From assembly GCA_903837365.1 (NCBI GenBank), contig CAILUF010000167.1:1-6221 (forward strand): DNA of 6,221 bases, in the 5' to 3' direction. The stretch is from an uncultured Alphaproteobacteria bacterium. GTDB taxonomy: Bacteria > Pseudomonadota > Alphaproteobacteria > Rickettsiales > UBA1997. Positions within the stretch are counted from its first letter, which is position 1. The number at the start of each line of letters is the position of its first letter. The translations under genes and the position numbers were made by a program. Shown here in pieces: positions 1-6,218 of the stretch. The notes below the pieces were generated by a model. The model did not search any database, was not told the origin of the DNA, and saw nothing but the letters and a program-made list of their open reading frames with translations.

Positions 1-90
1 GGCACCGGCCTGCATGGCGACCCCTCGGCCGCGCTGCTGGAAGTGCTTGACCCGGAGCAAAACCACACCTTTCGCGACAACTACCTTAAT
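1..90 (+). pseudogene. lon: Internal fragment of Lon protease (foreign, GC-rich, both ends missing)
   Basis: Frame 1 reads through a highly conserved part of the Lon AAA+ domain, including [16 protein letters not shown] and then HTFRDNYL. In Lon this stretch lies between Walker B and sensor 1 of the ATPase module. Lon is a cytoplasmic ATP-dependent serine protease of roughly 800 residues; only about 30 are here. The fragment is open at the window edge, and homology stops after DNYLN near base 90, where Lon should continue with a VPFDLS-like motif. The frame stays open to a TAA at 133-135, but those last 14 residues are not Lon-like. The segment has 56 G or C in 90 bases and mostly G/C third positions, unlike every other gene in the window, so it almost certainly comes from another genome. 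It is probably a chimeric join; a genuine transferred fragment is less likely. Confidence 0.85.
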
Positions 91-91
91 T

Positions 92-2329
92 CTAATGGCT
101 GGGCGTTGGATCTATACTTGATTTCAAATTCCTAATTTTTAACTTTTTTGATATTTCTAATTCAGTTTTTGGTAAAAACTTTTCGAAAAAATTATTAAAT
201 ACTTGCTCTAATTCACTATTTCTAAAATTAAGAATAGGCTTATTTTTACTAATTAAACATAACTGAATTTCAAGAAAAAAAACTAAGGTTTTTTTCTGAC
301 AACTTAAAATATTTTTTATTTGTTGATGATTATCTGATTTAAAATTAAAATACTCCGCTAACTTATCGCTACCAACTTTATCAATATTTTCTTTAATTTT
401 TGTTATAAATTTTATTGCTGAAATTTCTGGTAAATTAATTCCTTTGCGATCGTATATTTCATTAGCAATCTGTTGAGCCATCAACAAACATAATGGTCGA
501 TTATTATCCTTTTTTACTTCATCTAAAGCATTATCAAATTCATCAAGCGATGATTTAGATGGAGAAAATAATGGATCTGAACTTAAATTTTGATATGAAA
601 TATTTGGCAATTTTAAAGATGAATTTTCTATAAAGTTGCTATTAAAAATTCGAATAAAATTTAGAAAAATTTCAATATCATTGCTAAATCTATAATTTCT
701 AGATCTTATTGCATCAACTCTATCTTGCGCAAAATCAATTATGCGATAAAAAAAAAGTTGGTGTTTTAAATAATCAAAAATTTTCATCGGATGAAGATTT
801 AATAATTCGTCATTTGCTTTTTTAGTAATTAAAAATCTTAAATTAAAAATCGTCATAATTTTTAACTCTCTGGAGTTAAATAATTCATCGCTAATAATTT
901 GATTTAATCTTCCTAAAAATTCGTAATCATTTTGTCTTTCATATATTTGTGATAAAATAATTAGCATTTCCCTGGACATAAATTTCCGTTGTTGACGATT
1001 CGCATCAATCCATATTGGTGATCTTGTCGTAAACTGTTCGATTGATTGAATAAAATTAATAATTAATTCATAATTTCTTGGAAGGGTTGATAAACTGGTA
1101 AAGCTCATTAAATATTGATAAATATCACTTATTTTTGATGAATAAGTTTCTTCTTGCGTGGATGAGTAAAATACCGATCCAATTGACTCTTCGCAAATAA
1201 CAAAATCTTCATCAGGCATTTCATGGTAACTTGATTTTTCATTCTCATTAATTAAAGCGTTCATCAGCAATATTTTAAAAAAAAATGAATATTGTGAATA
1301 AGGGTTTTCATAATCTAATATTTCTAAATCAGCAGATGAAATAAAAATAGATCTTGGATTTTCATTGAGAATGTTGCGTGAAATATTTAGCCATTTTAAA
1401 CTTGTTAATCCTAGAATTTCTTGGAAAGGAAGTTGCATAAGTTGATTGCGATATAAGTCTAATTTTTTTAATTTTCGTAATTTAAATATTTCTTTTGGAA
1501 TTTCTGTTAGATAATTATCGGCCAAATCTATATCTTGCAATTTTAATAGTTTAAAAAATTCAGGTGAGATTCTGGCGAGTAAATTATTTGATAAATTAAT
1601 CGATTCCAGATTAGATAGATATTCAATACTTTCTGGGATAGTAGTAATTTTATTACTAGATAAATTCAATTTTTTTAGTAAATATAGAAATGATATTTGA
1701 TAAGGCAATTCGGCAATTTGATTATTGGATAAATCTAGTACCAAAAGATTACTTAAATGATTGATATTACCTGAAATTGATATCAATGAATTATTAAACA
1801 AAAATAAATATTGTAATTTTTTTAAATAACAAATTCTATCGGGAAATTCGCTGATTCTATTATTGGATAAATCTAATTTTCTTAAATTAGCTAAATTAGC
1901 AAATAAATCAGGAAGGGAAGATAATTTATTACTTGATAAATTTAATTCTTCTAATTCAACCAAGTTAACTATTTTATTTGAAATTTGCTTTAAATTGTTA
2001 AATGATAAATCTAGTATTTGTAATTTTTTTAAATCACCAATTTCAATTGGTAATGATTCTAACTGGTTTAAAGGCAAAAATAATTTTTTTAATCCACTTA
2101 AATAGTTAATTCGCTTGGGGATTGAAGTAAGACTAAGATCGGAAAGATCTAAAATTTCAGTATTATTTTTATAGCTACTCTGAATTTCATTATAAGCTTT
2201 TAAAATGTTTTGAGAATTATCAGGGTTATTTTGTAACTCACTTTTAAGCCAATCATCCAAACCTTTTATAAATTTAACTTTATTAATTAATTGAGTTGAA
2301 TCCGATAATACTGATTGAAGGTTGTGCAT
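92..2329 (-). CDS. Leucine-rich-repeat protein with possible degenerate NEL (IpaH-like E3 ligase) C-terminal domain; candidate host-directed effector
   Basis: The protein has 745 residues and no signal peptide or membrane segment. Residues 1-57 are helical and polar, with LDDW at 24-27, then a run leading into [12 protein letters not shown]. That arrangement resembles the cap helix plus first repeat of IpaH/SspH/YopM-type effectors. Residues 58-335 hold twelve LRRs of 23-24 residues of the form xxLxLSxNxLxxLPxxIxxLxxL. Residues about 395-600 are helical and align by eye with the NEL ubiquitin ligase domain: [13 protein letters not shown] (478-490) with the CxD helix, FAQDRV (533-538) with the IAR(D/E)KV helix, NDIEIFLNF (550-558) with (V)DEIEVYLAF, then SLKLP (571-575). 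At the place of the catalytic Cys stands Ser486, and Glu488 stands at the Asp, so it may be inactive. IpaH repeats are 20 residues, which argues against close kinship. The LRR part is certain; NEL is a hypothesis. The last five sense codons before the stop are GC-rich and abut the foreign Lon DNA, so the true C-terminus may be missing. ATG at 2327-2329 has no Shine-Dalgarno. Confidence 0.85.
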   Translation of the reverse strand: MHNLQSVLSDSTQLINKVKFIKGLDDWLKSELQNNPDNSQNILKAYNEIQSSYKNNTEILDLSDLSLTSIPKRINYLSGLKKLFLPLNQLESLPIEIGDLKKLQILDLSFNNLKQISNKIVNLVELEELNLSSNKLSSLPDLFANLANLRKLDLSNNRISEFPDRICYLKKLQYLFLFNNSLISISGNINHLSNLLVLDLSNNQIAELPYQISFLYLLKKLNLSSNKITTIPESIEYLSNLESINLSNNLLARISPEFFKLLKLQDIDLADNYLTEIPKEIFKLRKLKKLDLYRNQLMQLPFQEILGLTSLKWLNISRNILNENPRSIFISSADLEILDYENPYSQYSFFFKILLMNALINENEKSSYHEMPDEDFVICEESIGSVFYSSTQEETYSSKISDIYQYLMSFTSLSTLPRNYELIINFIQSIEQFTTRSPIWIDANRQQRKFMSREMLIILSQIYERQNDYEFLGRLNQIISDELFNSRELKIMTIFNLRFLITKKANDELLNLHPMKIFDYLKHQLFFYRIIDFAQDRVDAIRSRNYRFSNDIEIFLNFIRIFNSNFIENSSLKLPNISYQNLSSDPLFSPSKSSLDEFDNALDEVKKDNNRPLCLLMAQQIANEIYDRKGINLPEISAIKFITKIKENIDKVGSDKLAEYFNFKSDNHQQIKNILSCQKKTLVFFLEIQLCLISKNKPILNFRNSELEQVFNNFFEKFLPKTELEISKKLKIRNLKSSIDPTPSH
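1325..2158 (-). repeat. Twelve tandem leucine-rich repeats (about 69-bp coding units)
   Basis: These bases encode residues 58-335 of the LRR protein. The first ten units are exactly 23 residues, starting at residues 58, 81, 104, 127, 150, 173, 196, 219, 242 and 265. Units at 288 and 312 are 24 residues, and a broken thirteenth begins at 336 (EILDYENP). Typical units contain [12 protein letters not shown] or [12 protein letters not shown]. The repeats have diverged in DNA but keep the Leu/Ile/Pro/Asn ladder, so the array looks old and under selection for a curved solenoid that would bind another protein. No binding partner can be read from the sequence. Confidence 0.92.
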
Positions 2330-2330
2330 T

Positions 2331-2376
2331 ATATATTAATTCTATTTGTAATTAATAACAAAAATAGTTAATATAT
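2331..2376. repeat. Bulged inverted repeat just upstream of the LRR gene start
   Basis: The outer arms are atatattaa (2331-2339) and ttaatatat (2368-2376), a perfect 9-bp match. The inner arms are ctattt (2342-2347) and aaatag (2362-2367), a 6-bp match, separated from the outer arms by two bases on one side only. The outer arm begins one base before the LRR start codon at 2327-2329. It could be an operator or a 5' leader hairpin that hides the start codon. Because the sequence is almost all A and T, chance pairing is quite possible. Confidence 0.35.
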
Positions 2377-2461
2377 TTCTAAAGAAAATAAATTAGAATG
2401 CAAGAAAATATAACGATTATTATGAATATGTAATAAATATCAAAACTTTATTATTATGCTA

Positions 2462-2481
2462 AATAAAATTCACATTTTATT
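2462..2481 (-). terminator. Hairpin downstream of argD, weak terminator candidate
   Basis: A perfect 8-bp stem, aataaaat (2462-2469) with attttatt (2474-2481), closes a 4-base loop. It begins 24 bases past the argD stop codon on the minus strand. The position suits a transcript end between argD and the LRR gene. The stem has only A:T pairs and no clean T-run follows on the minus strand, so it is not a classic intrinsic terminator. The rest of 2330-2505 shows no open reading frame or RNA gene that I can recognise. Confidence 0.3.
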
Positions 2482-2505
2482 GACGAGGATAAGATTGTTG
2501 AGGAT

Positions 2506-3729
2506 TTAAATTTCGTGAAGTGATTGTTGAATTTTATCAAGAGCTTCAAGGATGTCCTTTTTAGTGCTGATTAATGGAGGTAATATCCTAATTACATTAT
2601 CGGAAGCAGGAACGGTAAGTAGTTTATTATCAATAAATTTTTTTACAATTACCGCATGTTCAATTGATTCGTTAATTTTAATACCAAGCATAAAACCAAC
2701 TCCACGAACTTCGCTGATAATGTTGGAGAATTTATTTTGTAAGTTAATCAATTCTTTTTTAAAAAACTCACCATTAATTTTTACATCCCCTAGAAAATTA
2801 TCGCCTAAAATAACATCAAGTACTGCATTGGCTACTGCCATGGCAAGAGGATTTCCTCCGTAGGTTGTTCCGTGTACCCCATAGGTCATTCCTTGCGAAG
2901 CATTTTTGGTTGCTAAACATGCTCCAAGTGGAAAACCTCCACCAATCCCCTTGGCAGTTGAAATTATATCTGGTTTAGTTTCATAAAAATCATAAGCAAA
3001 TAGATGTCCAGTTCTTCCCATTCCGCATTGAACCTCATCAAATGCCAAAAGTAATTCGTGTTCATCGCAAATTTTTCTTAATTGTTGAATAAATTTTTTA
3101 TCGCTGACACGAATACCTTCTTCCCCTTGAATAGGTTCAATTAATATTCCTGCTGTTTCAGGTGTTATAGCTTTTTTTACAGCTTCAATATCACCAAATT
3201 CAACATTATCAAAACCTTGTAGGGCAGGTTCAAATCCTTCGAGATATTTTTTTTTCGCTGATGCGGATATTGTTGCAATAGTTCTGCCGTGGAATGCTCC
3301 TTTGAACGTTATGATGCGATATTTCTTTTGATTTTTTACGTAAAAAAAACGCCGAATCATTTTGATTGCGCATTCAATTGCCTCAGCTCCTGAATTGCAA
3401 AAAAATACGTGATCAAAAATTTTCGAAGAAGTAACTAATTTTTCAGCATAGAAATTAAGTTCGTTGGTAATAAAAATATTTGAGACATGCCATAGCTTAT
3501 TTGATTGATTTGTAATAGCCTCAACCATTTTTGGATGACAATGACCCAAAGCATTTACGGCTATTCCCGATGAGAAATCTAGATATTTGTTATTTTTATC
3601 ATCGAACAAATAAACTCCTTGGCCTTTAACAAAATTCAAATCTAACCTTTTGTGAACTGGTAAAAGTTTTGGAGAAGTTATCATTGTCAAAAATATTTGT
3701 AATTGAAATTTAGCTTGCAAAATTTGCAT
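2506..3729 (-). CDS. argD: Acetylornithine / succinyldiaminopimelate aminotransferase (class III, PLP-dependent)
   Basis: ArgD moves an amino group between N-acetylornithine and 2-oxoglutarate in arginine synthesis, and in many bacteria also serves as DapC for lysine and meso-diaminopimelate. The class III fold is complete: CNSGAEA at 111-117 (PLP phosphate contact), FHGRT at 146-150, EPIQGE at 198-203, DEVQCGMGRTG at 231-241 (Asp231 for the PLP ring nitrogen), the PLP lysine Lys260 in TAKGIGGGFPLGA, HGTTYGGNPLA at 286-296 and Arg381 in RILPPL, the usual substrate carboxylate contact. At 407 residues it is about 15 longer than usual. Family members normally begin just before the LLPV(H/Y)KR motif, here at 22-28, so Met16 (codon at 3682-3684) is the likelier start. 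Neither start has a Shine-Dalgarno. No other arginine or lysine gene is in the window, so the DapC role for cell wall precursors is plausible but inferred. Ornithine aminotransferase is a less likely alternative. Confidence 0.93.
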   Translation of the reverse strand: MQILQAKFQLQIFLTMITSPKLLPVHKRLDLNFVKGQGVYLFDDKNNKYLDFSSGIAVNALGHCHPKMVEAITNQSNKLWHVSNIFITNELNFYAEKLVTSSKIFDHVFFCNSGAEAIECAIKMIRRFFYVKNQKKYRIITFKGAFHGRTIATISASAKKKYLEGFEPALQGFDNVEFGDIEAVKKAITPETAGILIEPIQGEEGIRVSDKKFIQQLRKICDEHELLLAFDEVQCGMGRTGHLFAYDFYETKPDIISTAKGIGGGFPLGACLATKNASQGMTYGVHGTTYGGNPLAMAVANAVLDVILGDNFLGDVKINGEFFKKELINLQNKFSNIISEVRGVGFMLGIKINESIEHAVIVKKFIDNKLLTVPASDNVIRILPPLISTKKDILEALDKIQQSLHEI

Positions 3730-3790
3730 TAAATAACATGCTTATAATGTTTATTATACAATATAAAATTTAATATTTAAGATCTTTTTT
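3730..3790. promoter_or_regulatory. Divergent intergenic promoter region between argD and the COQ9 gene
   Basis: This 61-base gap lies between two genes read away from each other, so it should hold both promoters. On the minus strand a TATAAT (3758 down to 3753) sits 17 bases after a poor -35 match CTTAAA (3781 to 3776); this would give a short leader for argD. On the plus strand a TATAAT at 3743-3748 has no good -35 at the right distance. The region is so AT-rich that such matches arise easily. Its role follows from position more than from motifs. Confidence 0.4.
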
Positions 3791-4534
3791 GTGATTATTG
3801 ATTCATTCGAAAATAAAGAAAAAATTTTACTTTCATTCCTTGAAATTGCTGGGATAGAAGGCTGGAATGAAAATAGCCTTATCATGGCTGTTAAGCGTCT
3901 CGAAATTGATGAAAAATATCTATCAATCATTTTTCCTAACCAATTGTTTAGTTTAAATGAATTTCATGTTGAATATTTTAATTCATTGGCTGTAAGGCAA
4001 ATTTCATCAATCGCAGATTTTGATAATCTTCGCGTTCGCGATAAAATAAAAGAAATAATTTTTCTACGTTTTTATGTTGAAAAAAATCATCGCTTAGCTT
4101 TGAAAAGATTGCTTAATTATTATTCAAATCCAAAAAATTTTGTACAATTTGGCATTGGTTTTAAACCAATTTTATTAGCTCTTAAATCATGTTATAAAAT
4201 TGCCGATAGCTCTTGGTATGCAATTGGTGATAAGGCAGTTGACTTTAATTTTTATAGTAAAAGATTTATCCTTGCAAAAATTATTATGCGTTGTTTTTTT
4301 ACATTTATAAAGGACGAAGATGATCTTAAAAAAACTCGAGAAATAATTGAAAATAATATTGAAAAAATAATGATTTTTAACAAATTTAAACAAAACATTA
4401 AGCATCAAGTAAGTCAACAAACTCAAGATGCCAAGCATCATTTTGAAAGTTATTTTATCAATGAAGATTTAAAACCAAAATCCCCAAAGGAAATTTTAAA
4501 ATCATTACCATTTATCCGTTTATTAAAATTTTAA
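3791..4534 (+). CDS. COQ9 family protein (ubiquinone biosynthesis lipid-binding protein)
   Basis: The COQ9 family, also called RpsU-divergently transcribed protein in bacteria, is found in alphaproteobacteria and mitochondria. Mitochondrial COQ9 binds lipids and helps the hydroxylase COQ7 act on ubiquinone intermediates at the membrane. The 247-residue protein has the family's shape: an N-terminal TetR-like helical part beginning with KILLSFLEIAGIEGW (10-25), and the signature near WYAIGDKAVDFNFYSKR (142-158), matching the family's W..AGD.S.D.N.YTKR block. The C-terminal part is basic and polar. The start is GTG at 3791, which fits the usual beginning of the domain; the next Met is at residue 32, inside it. 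It stands divergent from argD, not rpsU, and ends three bases before cvpA, so the two are probably cotranscribed. The bacterial role is inferred from the eukaryotic one. Confidence 0.88.
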   Translation: MIIDSFENKEKILLSFLEIAGIEGWNENSLIMAVKRLEIDEKYLSIIFPNQLFSLNEFHVEYFNSLAVRQISSIADFDNLRVRDKIKEIIFLRFYVEKNHRLALKRLLNYYSNPKNFVQFGIGFKPILLALKSCYKIADSSWYAIGDKAVDFNFYSKRFILAKIIMRCFFTFIKDEDDLKKTREIIENNIEKIMIFNKFKQNIKHQVSQQTQDAKHHFESYFINEDLKPKSPKEILKSLPFIRLLKF

Positions 4535-4537
4535 AAT

Positions 4538-5302
4538 ATGTTAAATTCTTTCAACATTGTAGATCTTGTAATTTTAATTTTTAGTTTAATTTTTGTAGTA
4601 ACCGCTCTTTTACGTGGATTGATCAAGGAAGTATTTGCTTTTTCCAACTGGATAATAGCCTTTAGTTTATCTTATTTTCTTGCGCCATATTTATCTGATT
4701 TTTTAAAAAGTTATATTAAAACTAAAATTGTTGCTGATTTATCTGCGCGAGGTTTAATATTTCTTGTTGTTTTTATCGCCATTGCATTATCCACATCCGG
4801 ACTTTGTAAATCGCTTCGCGAATCTACTCCAAAAGCACTGGATAAAAGCCTTGGCGTTTGTTTTGCAATTTTCAAAACTTTAATTATTTTTGGTTGTGTT
4901 TACTCAATTTATACTAACATGTATGGATTTCTATTGGGAAATAAATTGAGTGATAAAGAGGAAATTCAAGATCCAAAAATATTAATCGAAGCTAAATCAT
5001 ATAACACTATTAAGCTCTGGGGCAATATTGTTGATCCCGTTGTTAAATTATTTTTTAATTCCATTGCTAAAAATATTGAGTTTGCAATTGTTAAATCGTT
5101 TGAGTTTGAGGAAAAAATTAATAAAACAGTGGATGATAAATCGCTTGATGCTGAATTACTAAACAACTCCGATAAGCAGAATTTAAATTCTCAAGATATT
5201 TTAAAAAATCCTAAGCAATTAGATAATCCAATTGAACCTGGATATGATAAGAAAGATATAGATAAAATCAACAATCTCATAGATAAAATTGATAAAAAAT
5301 AA
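4538..5302 (+). CDS. cvpA: CvpA family inner-membrane protein
   Basis: CvpA proteins are inner-membrane proteins named for colicin V production in Escherichia coli; their direct biochemical function is not settled, though they are linked to envelope homeostasis. The 254-residue product has the family's N-terminal pattern: a DLVILIFSLIFVV segment (9-21), then RGLIKEVFAF (26-35), the conserved G(F/L)xxEV turn. Four membrane segments can be seen at about 7-24, 34-52, 71-88 and 106-126. Residues 133-254 form a long hydrophilic tail rich in Lys, Asp and Asn, ending in PGYDKKDIDKINNLIDK (234-250). A similar terminal GY...(L/I)..LI motif occurs in alphaproteobacterial CvpA proteins, as I recall. The ATG lies three bases after the COQ9 stop, without a Shine-Dalgarno, suggesting translation coupled to the gene before it. 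Confidence 0.88.
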   Translation: MLNSFNIVDLVILIFSLIFVVTALLRGLIKEVFAFSNWIIAFSLSYFLAPYLSDFLKSYIKTKIVADLSARGLIFLVVFIAIALSTSGLCKSLRESTPKALDKSLGVCFAIFKTLIIFGCVYSIYTNMYGFLLGNKLSDKEEIQDPKILIEAKSYNTIKLWGNIVDPVVKLFFNSIAKNIEFAIVKSFEFEEKINKTVDDKSLDAELLNNSDKQNLNSQDILKNPKQLDNPIEPGYDKKDIDKINNLIDKIDKK

Positions 5303-5334
5303 TATCTTTAATTTTTTAAAAGAATAATTTAAGC

Positions 5335-5364
5335 TTGATTTATCAATTGCAAACTCAATATCAT
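5335..5364 (+). promoter_or_regulatory. Candidate sigma70-type promoter for fabG
   Basis: TTGATT (5335-5340) and TATCAT (5359-5364) are separated by 18 bases, matching 4 of 6 and 5 of 6 consensus positions. Transcription would start near 5371, inside the inverted repeats at 5370-5401, leaving a leader of about 50 bases before fabG. This is the best pair I see in the 122-base gap, but A+T richness makes false matches common. Confidence 0.3.
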
Positions 5365-5369
5365 TAAGC

Positions 5370-5401
5370 AAATCTTTTTAAAAGATTTTTTAAAAAGATT
5401 T
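5370..5401 (+). repeat. Inverted repeat with two competing right arms, cvpA-fabG spacer
   Basis: The left arm aaatcttttt (5370-5379) is a perfect 10-bp match to aaaaagattt (5392-5401) across a 12-base loop. The same left arm also pairs over 9 bp with aaaagattt (5380-5388). The two right arms are direct repeats of each other, so two alternative hairpins exclude one another. It lies 68 bases after the cvpA stop and 23 before fabG. It could end cvpA transcription, bind a protein, or act in the fabG leader. There is no clear U-run after it, so a simple terminator is only one option. Confidence 0.45.
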
Positions 5402-5424
5402 TACCAAATTAATATTTAAAATTT

Positions 5425-6174
5425 ATGTTTGAACTTTCAGGAAAAAAAGCACTGGTTACAGGTGCAACGGGAGGAATCGGTAAAGCTATTGCCAAAGTAC
5501 TATTAGCACAAGGTGCGGAAGTAATTTTATCAGCAACTAAAGAAGAAAAACTTCAAGAATTAGTTACAGAACTCTCTGCTCAAACAACTACTAAAATTGA
5601 TTATTTCGCTTGTGATTTATCTTGTTCAAAAAGCGTTGATGCACTTTTCGATAGTTGCGAAGAATTATTTGGACAAATCGATATCCTAGTTTGTAACGCA
5701 GGAATAACCAAGGATAGTCTAATTCTAAGAATGAAAGAAGAAGATTTTAATCACGTAATTGATATTAATCTCAAATCAACTTTTATTCTTAATCGTAATT
5801 CTATTAAAAAAATGATTAAAAGAAAATATGGTAGAATTATCAACATCACCTCAGTAGTAGCAAGTACAGGAAATCCAGGTCAAGCAAATTATGTTGCCTC
5901 AAAAGCTGGAATTATTGGCATGACTAAATCCATGGCATTAGAAGTTGCGAGTAGATCAATCACGATAAATTGTGTTTCACCGGGATTTATCCAAAGTCCA
6001 ATGACCGATGTTTTAACTGATCAACAAAAAAGCAATATTCTTAATAAAATTCCCGCTAATAGAATGGGAAATCCTCAAGAAATTGCTTACGCAGTTGCCT
6101 TTCTTGCAAGCGATGAAGCTAGTTATATCACTGGTACAACCTTGCATGTCAATGGTGGAATGTTAATGTCGTAG
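5425..6174 (+). CDS. fabG: 3-oxoacyl-[acyl-carrier-protein] reductase FabG
   Basis: FabG uses NADPH to reduce 3-oxoacyl-ACP to 3-hydroxyacyl-ACP, the first reduction of each round of type II fatty acid synthesis in the cytoplasm. The 249-residue protein is full length for this classical short-chain dehydrogenase. It shows the nucleotide-binding TGATGGIG at 12-19, CDLS with Asp64, NAG at 91-93, and the catalytic set Asn115, Ser143, Tyr156 and Lys160 in the spacing of E. coli FabG (Ser-Tyr 13, Tyr-Lys 4). SPGFIQSPMT (185-194) and the C-terminal ITGTTLHVNGGM (235-246) are typical of FabG and separate it from sugar or steroid dehydrogenases. The ATG at 5425 fits the normal N-terminus; no Shine-Dalgarno precedes it. 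In many proteobacteria acpP and fabF follow fabG; the window ends too soon to tell. Confidence 0.95.
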   Translation: MFELSGKKALVTGATGGIGKAIAKVLLAQGAEVILSATKEEKLQELVTELSAQTTTKIDYFACDLSCSKSVDALFDSCEELFGQIDILVCNAGITKDSLILRMKEEDFNHVIDINLKSTFILNRNSIKKMIKRKYGRIINITSVVASTGNPGQANYVASKAGIIGMTKSMALEVASRSITINCVSPGFIQSPMTDVLTDQQKSNILNKIPANRMGNPQEIAYAVAFLASDEASYITGTTLHVNGGMLMS

Positions 6175-6175
6175 G

Positions 6176-6218
6176 TGAAATTAATTTCATTTATTTAATT
6201 ATTTTTTTAATAAAAAAA
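6176..6218 (+). repeat. AT-only palindromes just downstream of fabG
   Basis: A perfect 14-base palindrome, tgaaattaatttca, lies at 6176-6189, starting two bases after the fabG stop. A second all-A:T inverted repeat, seven T (6202-6208) and seven A (6212-6218) around aat, follows. They could mark a transcript end or processing site or the leader of the next gene. Neither has G:C pairs to make a strong stem, and the window stops at 6221. Confidence 0.3.

Noticed and set aside
91..135. Continuation of the Lon reading frame to a TAA at 133-135
   Set aside because: The residues after DNYLN do not resemble Lon or anything I know, and the frame only runs by chance into the AT-rich gene on the other strand.
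1185..1200. Cys379 in the CEES motif of the LRR protein as the NEL catalytic cysteine
   Set aside because: It lies about 100 residues before the helix that aligns with the NEL catalytic site, in a polar linker, and does not fit CxD (it reads C-E-E).
1863..2105. Plus-strand 80-residue reading frame inside the LRR gene
   Set aside because: It is antisense to the LRR repeats, whose clear 23-residue period shows the minus strand is coding.
2328..2333. TATAAT on the minus strand at the LRR gene start as a -10 box
   Set aside because: It overlaps the start codon, so a transcript from it would begin after the ATG.
2552..2863. Plus-strand 103-residue reading frame inside argD
   Set aside because: It is antisense to conserved ArgD motifs and has no family resemblance.
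3743..3748. TATAAT on the plus strand as a firm COQ9 promoter
   Set aside because: The nearest TTGCAA or TTGCAT lies 22 or 13 bases away, outside the usual spacing, and such hexamers are common in this AT-rich DNA.
4187..4441. Minus-strand 84-residue reading frame inside the COQ9 gene
   Set aside because: It lies opposite the conserved COQ9 signature. Its hydrophobic, Phe- and Lys-rich look is expected from the antisense of AT-rich coding DNA.
4966..5166. Minus-strand 66-residue reading frame inside cvpA
   Set aside because: It is a shadow of the hydrophilic CvpA tail, with no start signal or recognisable domain.
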